A program made the position numbers and the translations under genes. Positions 58,449 through 64,000 of a stretch of DNA of 64,000 bases are shown here, one piece after another (the first letter of the stretch is position 1; every line of letters begins with the position of its first letter). Origin of the DNA: Acidobacteriota bacterium (lineage in GTDB: Bacteria > Acidobacteriota > Terriglobia > Bryobacterales > Bryobacteraceae); NCBI GenBank assembly GCA_017307505.1, contig JAFKEE010000016.1, positions 434,001 through 498,000 of the forward strand, read 5' to 3'. A model generated the notes under the pieces. It was not told the origin of the DNA. It saw nothing but the letters and a program-made list of their open reading frames with translations, and did not search any database.

Positions 58449-60514
58449 GCGGACTGCTCCTCCGCTTCCGGAACTGGGATTTCGAGGAAGAACATGCGTT
58501 CAAACCAATCCACGAATTCAGCACCGCGGCCGTTGAGGAGCGGCACCAACTCCCCTCTGGAGCTGTCCAGCGATTCGCGCAGCAAGTCCCGAAGGCCTTT
58601 GATCGCCTTGGCCTCCTTCGAGGCGAACTCCGCATTTTGCTCCGGTAGTCCCTTCAACACCTGTAGAGCGCATAGCAGCGTTATGTAGCGGTTGACCGGA
58701 TCGGCGTCCGTCGCAGCCGTGATGCGCTCGATGAGAGTCTTGAGCGAATCGTACTTCGAGCCAAAAAGCAGACACCGGACTTCACGGTCGTTTCCAGCGT
58801 TGAAAGCGTCTTCGACAAGGTTCGCCAAGCACGAAAACGCATGGAAGATGCCCGCGAAACGGTCAAAAATAGAGCGCCGTTCCAATTCGGTGGGCTTCGG
58901 CGCGTTTGAGTCCAATTCCGGGGTGTTCGGTGGTTGCGCAACCAGCGCTTCCAGCTTCCTGCTTAGGAACGCCGACTTCTGCTCGGGAGAGAAGAGCGAC
59001 CAGTACTCTAGAATCTCCTCTGGTGTAAGCGTGACGGACAGGGAAGGCTTGTATTCCATCCGCTCCTCGCGCACGAGCACCCGCTGGGAAGGCAGCGCAC
59101 CGGCGAGCACTTCCAGGAATGAACAGGAGCGCAGTGCTTCTCTGAAGCGCTTTGGATCGTCGGGGATCAATTCGACCCACGAATCGAACTCAATCGGGCT
59201 GATGAACATGGGAGACGTAGATCGGTGACGGATCTGGGCCTGCTTGATGTCTCCGCTGCCGCGGACCCAGTAGTACGACAGAGCGTCCGTTTGCCAGTCG
59301 TACCGGAAAGAGACATTGTGGCAGGCGAGTGTGCTCGGCTCGTCCGATCCGGGCTCTTCGAAAGCACCGATCTGGAAAGAATCCTCCAACTGCGAAAGCC
59401 ACCAGTCAAGGCGAGTGCGCCCTGGTGCGCTCTGGAAGAACACTGCCGATTCGAAGTTCCCGGTGTTTGCAGTGGAGTGGGCAGCCAGGGTCAGATTCAC
59501 TGAGCCCACGAGAAGGTATTCCTGGTTCAGCTTCGGCGAAAAGAATCGGTAAACTTTCGCATGAACAAATCGAGACGGGGAGTCGTCGCGCGACTTCGCG
59601 TAGGACGTGAAGTTACGCGGCAGGAGCCCCCAGGAAACGCGTGGGATGCTGGCGACGGCTTCGTAGTACGGCTTCCGGCACAGCGCCGCCCCGACCTCGG
59701 TTGTCGGCAGGAATATACGCGTCGCTCGCGGATTCAGCTCGTCGACCAACGAGACTACCGCCTTCGCCTCGTCTGTGTTGTCAAAGTAGGGTGAGATGAT
59801 CTCCAGATTGAAGTCCTGAGGGTCGATTTGCAGATCTTCGGTCACGAAGCGTGGCAGCGACTTTTGGCCCACGTACAACCGCGGCCTCAAAACCCCATTG
59901 TGGGAACGCTGGCTTGCGGTCTCGGTTCGATACCGCAGGAATTTCCGGATCTCCTCGATTGCCTGATGCTCGGCGCTCGTCTTGTCGTGCTTGATCACTC
60001 GCGAGAGCAGCCCATTGTCGCCGAGCAAATCATCCCGCAGCAAGGATTTGGAGTTCTCCGGTATCTCTATGATGTGCGCGGCTTCAAGATTCTCCCACCA
60101 TCCCGACCGGGTAAGGTTCGCAGAAGTTGTCAAAACCAGCAAGCTCAACGATTTCTGGGTCTCGTCGTCCTGATCGAGGAGGAGCAGGACGTTCTTAGGA
60201 TGGAATACACCGCCGGGGCGATCGACACCGAATCGCCGATAATCCAGGCTCGCGGACGACGCAGCCGGCGGGATTCCCCGCTGATCGTAGTACACGGCCA
60301 GGTGGTCCACTTGACGAAGCACATCCTCGGCCTGCGCAAGCGCCACGTTTCGATTCCGGCTCCAATCGTGGTCGAACAGCGTCTGTAGAATCTCGGTCTC
60401 GAAGAATGCCGGGTCGAATTCGTAGGTGAGAAATACGGCTACGCGCACGCGTCGAGCCCCGATCCGATCGCGCAGCTGGTCCGAGAGTGGAGACTGCGGA
60501 GGAAGATCGCTCAC
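58445..60514 (-). CDS. Phospholipase D-family (double HKD) protein
   Basis: 689 residues with two HKD half-motifs: VFHPKNVLLLL and TTSANLTRSGWW (about residues 105-137), and FVHAKVYRFFS with VGSVNLTLAA near residue 317. This is the nuclease/phospholipase fold used by many defence nucleases. The C-terminal half (from about 400) carries long helices. It overlaps both neighbours by 4 bp (ATGA junctions), so the three genes are translationally coupled. It probably cuts nucleic acid in the same complex as the SNF2-like helicase. Confidence 0.8.
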   Translation of the reverse strand: MSDLPPQSPLSDQLRDRIGARRVRVAVFLTYEFDPAFFETEILQTLFDHDWSRNRNVALAQAEDVLRQVDHLAVYYDQRGIPPAASSASLDYRRFGVDRPGGVFHPKNVLLLLDQDDETQKSLSLLVLTTSANLTRSGWWENLEAAHIIEIPENSKSLLRDDLLGDNGLLSRVIKHDKTSAEHQAIEEIRKFLRYRTETASQRSHNGVLRPRLYVGQKSLPRFVTEDLQIDPQDFNLEIISPYFDNTDEAKAVVSLVDELNPRATRIFLPTTEVGAALCRKPYYEAVASIPRVSWGLLPRNFTSYAKSRDDSPSRFVHAKVYRFFSPKLNQEYLLVGSVNLTLAAHSTANTGNFESAVFFQSAPGRTRLDWWLSQLEDSFQIGAFEEPGSDEPSTLACHNVSFRYDWQTDALSYYWVRGSGDIKQAQIRHRSTSPMFISPIEFDSWVELIPDDPKRFREALRSCSFLEVLAGALPSQRVLVREERMEYKPSLSVTLTPEEILEYWSLFSPEQKSAFLSRKLEALVAQPPNTPELDSNAPKPTELERRSIFDRFAGIFHAFSCLANLVEDAFNAGNDREVRCLLFGSKYDSLKTLIERITAATDADPVNRYITLLCALQVLKGLPEQNAEFASKEAKAIKGLRDLLRESLDSSRGELVPLLNGRGAEFVDWFERMFFLEIPVPEAEEQSA

Positions 60515-61860
60515 TCAGCCACCTCCTTCATGAAGACTGCCGCCCCCACCTCTTTCAGCGCGTTCAGGAAGTAGGTGTTGTGCCATCCTTCCGGCAGTTC
60601 GGACCGATCCATCGGCTCACCAGTTTGGTCGGAATACCTGACCTCGATGCGACTATTTTTGACAGCGGCCCATGCTCCACCGGATCGCCGCTGCATCACC
60701 CGCTCATTGTGCTGCAGGATGAGTTCAATCGCGTTGTCGAACCTTCCCTCGATGAGACTTGCTGCGATGATGCGCAAGGTCGATGGATCTCCCGCCGCCT
60801 GTGTGATTTCTGTTGCCAGTTCCGAAATCCGTGTCGGCTCCAGGTGACCAAAGGCACCGCGCCACCGTCTGCCCAGTTCCGCCGCGACCGCGGTTACGGT
60901 TTGTCCCCGCTGGCCCAGGACGAAATCGAAGATCTGCTCTGAAGGTACGAGCACGCGTTCCAATACTCGGATATTGTCGAGACCCGCGGCCAAGACTCGG
61001 TCCAGGGTGTCGTGTGATTCTTGGCACTTCGAAACGATGGCTGACAGCTCGTTCATGTCGAAGGCTCGCCACTTCTTCCGGCCGTTAATCTGTTCGATGT
61101 GGCGCCAGAGACGCTCCTGCCGGCCATCCGGATGACAGTGGGAGCCGTTCACCAACTGCCGGCCGTAGAAATCGCGTTCCGCCTCCTCAAACTTGGGACC
61201 GTATAGGTTCGAAAGTGTTCGCCCCAGGTCCTTGTCTTTTCCGCGGGGCTCAAACTGTAGCTCACGCGCGGAAAGCAAGCGCCCGATGCCTTCGACTCCA
61301 CCCCACTTTCGCTGATCCAGGGCACCGAGAAGATTCTCTTCAACAAAATGAGCAGCGCGCGTCGTCAGGCCTAGCCGGGACGGTTGCAGCAATCCGCTAC
61401 TGGTAGCCGCAACGCTGTAAAGACCCCAAAGGCCATAGGTTTTCTGATTCGAGAGAATCTGGCCGTCGCGGTCGGACGCAATGCGCACACGGCCGTTTCC
61501 GTTCTTGTAGCGCGCTTCGACACGGCGAATACCTCGGATCGTGTTTACCGCGTCGCCAGTCTCGTCAGCCCACGCGAATCGACTATAAGCCGAGATCTGC
61601 TCGAACCGCAGAAACGGATCGATATACTCGGCTGCCGGCACGGCACCGCTTTCAACCAGGCTGCTGGCGAAATGATGCCCTAGAAGCAGGGTAGTGAACC
61701 CGCGAACGGAGGTCGTCACCGTCGTCAGGTTCCCTACAAGCTTGCGGCCGAAATAGCTCCAGATCGGTTGGAACCCGAGCGGGTCCCGGGAATCCTTCAG
61801 CTTGATCTCAGGATCGAGTTCCGTGAAGAAAAAACAGCCCTCCATGGGACTAGCGGTCAC
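60511..61860 (-). CDS. Protein of unknown function in the PLD/helicase operon
   Basis: 449 residues. I chose GTG 61860: GAGGAGGT lies 7 nt before it. An upstream ATG at 61896 would add 12 residues without a ribosome-binding site. The N-terminal half has GFQPIWSYFGRKLVGNLTTVT and a segment AARAHF-like TRAAHFVEENLLGALD. The C-terminal half is helical (VLERVLVPSEQIFDFVLGQRG). I do not recognise a family. It is the first gene of the coupled unit with PLD and helicase, so it may be a recognition or regulatory subunit. Confidence 0.7.
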   Translation of the reverse strand: MTASPMEGCFFFTELDPEIKLKDSRDPLGFQPIWSYFGRKLVGNLTTVTTSVRGFTTLLLGHHFASSLVESGAVPAAEYIDPFLRFEQISAYSRFAWADETGDAVNTIRGIRRVEARYKNGNGRVRIASDRDGQILSNQKTYGLWGLYSVAATSSGLLQPSRLGLTTRAAHFVEENLLGALDQRKWGGVEGIGRLLSARELQFEPRGKDKDLGRTLSNLYGPKFEEAERDFYGRQLVNGSHCHPDGRQERLWRHIEQINGRKKWRAFDMNELSAIVSKCQESHDTLDRVLAAGLDNIRVLERVLVPSEQIFDFVLGQRGQTVTAVAAELGRRWRGAFGHLEPTRISELATEITQAAGDPSTLRIIAASLIEGRFDNAIELILQHNERVMQRRSGGAWAAVKNSRIEVRYSDQTGEPMDRSELPEGWHNTYFLNALKEVGAAVFMKEVAE

Positions 61861-61932
61861 AGTCGCTACCTCCTCGGTTGAAAGGCCTGCCTCCAATCTC
61901 GTCGTCTGGTGCCCTCATAAGAACACACGCAT

Positions 61933-61949
61933 TTTATCCGGTCTACTCG
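61933..61949. promoter_or_regulatory. Second copy of the 17-bp element
   Basis: TTTATCCGGTCTACTCG, 15/17 identical to 54349-54365, lies about 73 bp before the GTG of the unknown-protein gene. On the reverse strand it is followed directly by an ATG that opens a 5-codon frame. The two copies frame the coupled operon and suggest shared regulation. Confidence 0.5.
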
Positions 61950-62127
61950 ATTCCTGCAGCGGCTCATGAGACTCACGCTTGACACCAGGAGAACGCAATC
62001 CCGCAGCGGACCCGCGTGAAGGGTTAGCAGTCTTCAAGAGCACTCAAAAGCCCCATCAAGGCCTCTTCCCGGACCCGGATCTTCGCAAAGGAGTCCGGTG
62101 GAAAACGCAACCTGTACAACGCTACGA

Positions 62128-64000
62128 TCAGACGTCCTCGGCATTGACAACGACCTTGAAATCGACTCCGAGGGCCTCGAAGTGCTTCATTCCGCAGCGC
62201 ACCTTATCCGCCTCGCTCGTTCTCAGCTTTAGGAAATCCTTGGTACTCTTCGTTTCCCGCACGAGATACATTGCTTGGCCGTCGTCTTTGAGAATGGCCC
62301 AGTCCGGATTATACTTACCAACTGGCGTGTCGACTTCAAACCAGGAAGGCAGCTTCACGAACAATCTGATGTCCTCTCGCTGGTCAAGTTTTCTGGCGAA
62401 CTCGCGTTCGACTTCCGACTCGTAGGTCACATATTCATACAATGAATGCTTAACCTGCAACGCCATTAAGTAGCTGATCAGCTCTTCGCTCTTGAACAGC
62501 ACCATTTCCCATTCGGCGTCGCTTCCGTTGCCGTCAAGGCGCTCGTATTTTATGCCATCAACGAGAAGGCGATGAAGCTCGTACTTAAGGATACCGGCAA
62601 CCGCATCCATAAACCGTTGTGGATCTGTGAAGAGATCACCGAGTCTACCTGATTCTTTGAGGATACGGACTAGCGTCGATCGGGTTAGCTCCGTTTCATT
62701 TTGAAGGTAGGCCAGGATATCCGGCACCCGAAGGGGCAGGGCGGGCACGCGTTCCTCGGAGGCGCTCAGGGCTGTGGCGGTGATACCGCCGCGTTTCACA
62801 CCGAGTTGGCCGATACTGACCGTGATCTTAGGCGCTTCGACCTTGCTCATCCGCTTTAACGCTTCAACCGCCCGCTGGACGAGCGCATTCGTTTCGAATT
62901 CGACGCGATAGCTCGTCTTCGGCTTGATTCGCCCCCACAGTTCCTTGAACTCGGCGCTTAGCTGAACTTCCTTCCTGAGCTTGTTTAGGCCCTCGTCCTG
63001 GTCCTTCCGGATATGGCGCTCTATTTGGTACGAAGCCAACAGGTCGACCACTGCGGGCGCTAAGCTCGCATACTCTTGCGGGAGATTGATCTTGAATCCT
63101 TGCCTTTTCGGGTCGAACGCCAACTGTATACGGCCCTCCGCATCCAGCATCCCTTCATCAACCAGCGCCTTACGAATCGTCTCGGCGGCGTCTCTGCCAA
63201 CCGGACGCTCTTCAGAATCAACAATGTGCATGAGACGCGCGATAGCTGTAAGCGGGACTTTACCGAACGTCACCCCGCAGTCTTCTTCATACTCGCTCTG
63301 GAGCGCTCTCGCGAAGTCTTCATAGTTCTCGTTCGCTACCACGAGAAGCTTGTTGACGGATTCGTCGAATACCCGCTGGCCATGCTGATCGACCGGGAGC
63401 CGCAATCCACGTCCTATTTCTTGTCGCTTCTTAACGGTGCTCTTAGTCTCGTTGAGCGTACAAATCTGAAAAACGTTTGGGTTATCCCATCCTTCGCGAA
63501 GAGCGGAGTGGCTGAAAATGAAACGCAGCGGCTCATCAGCCGAAAGAAGTCGCTCCTTCTCCTTCATGATGAGGTTGTATACTTCATCATCCGCTTGGGT
63601 GTCGCCTCTCGTGTCCTTCAAGACACCCTTCTTGTCTTGGGCAAAATAGCCGTTGTGCAGAGAATCAAACGGAGCTTTGAGCCATTCGAGCGACGCGTAT
63701 CGCGGCTCCCTCGCGAATTCTGCGAGAGCGGCTTCAAATCCTTGAGCAAATTTCCCCTGGACCGGCCGCCCGGCTTCGTCGTACTCGCGGTAGTTCGCAA
63801 CACGATCAATGAAGAACAGGCTGAGAACCTTGATTCCCCGCTGCCGTACCTGAAGCTCCTTCTCAAGGTGCTTCTTTACAGTCGTTCTGATCTGGGCACG
63901 CCATATGTTGTCTCGCATTCCTCCGGACTCTGCGCCTAACCGGAGAACCCGCCCGCTATTGAACTGAACATACTCGTTCCCCGGCTCCGCGTTGATCTCG
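62128..64000 (-). CDS. Type III restriction enzyme Res subunit, N-terminus cut by window edge
   Basis: The frame is open from the window edge to a stop at 62128 (624 codons visible); the helicase Walker A part is outside. Visible helicase motifs include SHSALREGWDNPNVFQICTL and KKRQEIGRGLRLPVD. The C-terminal endonuclease shows the PD-(D/E)XK pattern YNPDWAILKDDG with VRETKSTKDFLK, typical of type III Res. A Mod methyltransferase would be expected to the right, outside the window. A 231-bp gap separates it from the PLD operon, so the two could be independent units. Confidence 0.85.
   Translation of the reverse strand, partial: EINAEPGNEYVQFNSGRVLRLGAESGGMRDNIWRAQIRTTVKKHLEKELQVRQRGIKVLSLFFIDRVANYREYDEAGRPVQGKFAQGFEAALAEFAREPRYASLEWLKAPFDSLHNGYFAQDKKGVLKDTRGDTQADDEVYNLIMKEKERLLSADEPLRFIFSHSALREGWDNPNVFQICTLNETKSTVKKRQEIGRGLRLPVDQHGQRVFDESVNKLLVVANENYEDFARALQSEYEEDCGVTFGKVPLTAIARLMHIVDSEERPVGRDAAETIRKALVDEGMLDAEGRIQLAFDPKRQGFKINLPQEYASLAPAVVDLLASYQIERHIRKDQDEGLNKLRKEVQLSAEFKELWGRIKPKTSYRVEFETNALVQRAVEALKRMSKVEAPKITVSIGQLGVKRGGITATALSASEERVPALPLRVPDILAYLQNETELTRSTLVRILKESGRLGDLFTDPQRFMDAVAGILKYELHRLLVDGIKYERLDGNGSDAEWEMVLFKSEELISYLMALQVKHSLYEYVTYESEVEREFARKLDQREDIRLFVKLPSWFEVDTPVGKYNPDWAILKDDGQAMYLVRETKSTKDFLKLRTSEADKVRCGMKHFEALGVDFKVVVNAEDV

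Larger units (their letters stand above)
43943..64000. mobile_element. Accessory genomic island downstream of tRNA-Leu (right end not in window)
   Basis: All genes to the right of tRNA-Leu are defence or replicon types: AbiE toxin-antitoxin, primase-helicase, RepA-like initiator, PIN/HTH toxin-antitoxin, helicases, PLD protein and type III Res. The reading bias changes too: nearly all of 50-64 kb lies on the reverse strand. Base composition looks visibly more AT-rich in places (for example the helicase at 51.3-54.3 kb), though not measured here. No integrase, transposase or second tRNA-end repeat is visible, so mobility is inferred, and the right boundary is unknown. Confidence 0.55.

Noticed and set aside
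51342-61860. Assignment of the helicase/PLD operon to DISARM.
   Set aside because: No DUF1998 (DrmB) gene and no DNA methyltransferase are visible between 50 and 62 kb, and the PLD protein is much larger than DrmC.
43943-64000. CRISPR array or rRNA operon.
   Set aside because: No regularly spaced repeats or rRNA-like sequence are visible.
43943-64000. Integrase or transposase in the island.
   Set aside because: No recombinase catalytic motifs were seen in any frame of this stretch; it may be outside the window.

Overview
This window looks like a piece of a GC-rich bacterial chromosome around the replication origin, with an accessory island on its right side. A large SusC/Oar-like outer-membrane receptor with an N-terminal carboxypeptidase-regulatory domain, a DUF1800/DUF1501 gene pair and many family-2 glycosyltransferases suggest an Acidobacteriota-type organism (Bryobacter/Solibacter/Paludibaculum-like). 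That placement is an inference from gene content. No rRNA gene is present to confirm it.

Left part (1-8.8 kb): dnaE (cut by the window edge), tRNA-Arg, purD, mnmG, three parS-type palindromes, parA, parB and tRNA-Met. This is a chromosome-segregation locus; rsmG, which often follows mnmG, is not there. A surface-glycan block follows (9.3-19.8 kb): a Wzt-type ABC ATPase with a C-terminal extension, a methyltransferase with a long coiled coil, a two-domain glycosyltransferase, four more family-2 glycosyltransferases and one family-4 glycosyltransferase. A secreted protein of unknown function sits on the opposite strand in the middle. Alanine racemase and a hybrid sensor kinase close this block.

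Origin region (23-28.6 kb): gyrB, dnaN and dnaA run leftward. The dnaN-dnaA gap and the region upstream of dnaA both carry copies of one DnaA-box-like nonamer, so the origin may be bipartite. The tRNA-Gly gene follows. From 28.7 to 43.8 kb lie ordinary chromosomal genes: DUF1800 and DUF1501 proteins, small secreted or lipoproteins, a standalone AAA ATPase, an acyl-CoA synthetase-ACP-acyltransferase fusion, a TPR protein, an SDR oxidoreductase, the Oar-like receptor, secG and tRNA-Leu(GAG).

Right of tRNA-Leu (43.9-64 kb) the character changes completely. First comes an AbiEi/AbiEii toxin-antitoxin pair overlapping a primase-helicase gene, then a plasmid RepA-like initiator and a PIN/HTH toxin-antitoxin pair. 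After these, everything reads leftward: a DEAD helicase with a possible nuclease end, a small YbjN-like protein, a 1182-residue SNF2-like helicase, a double-HKD phospholipase-D-family protein, an unrecognised 449-residue protein, and the C-terminal part of a type III restriction Res subunit cut by the right edge. Three of these genes overlap by 4 bp. I could not assign this helicase/PLD/unknown/small-protein set to a named defence system, and it is the best candidate for an undescribed one. No integrase or second attachment site is visible, so the island boundary on the right lies outside the window.
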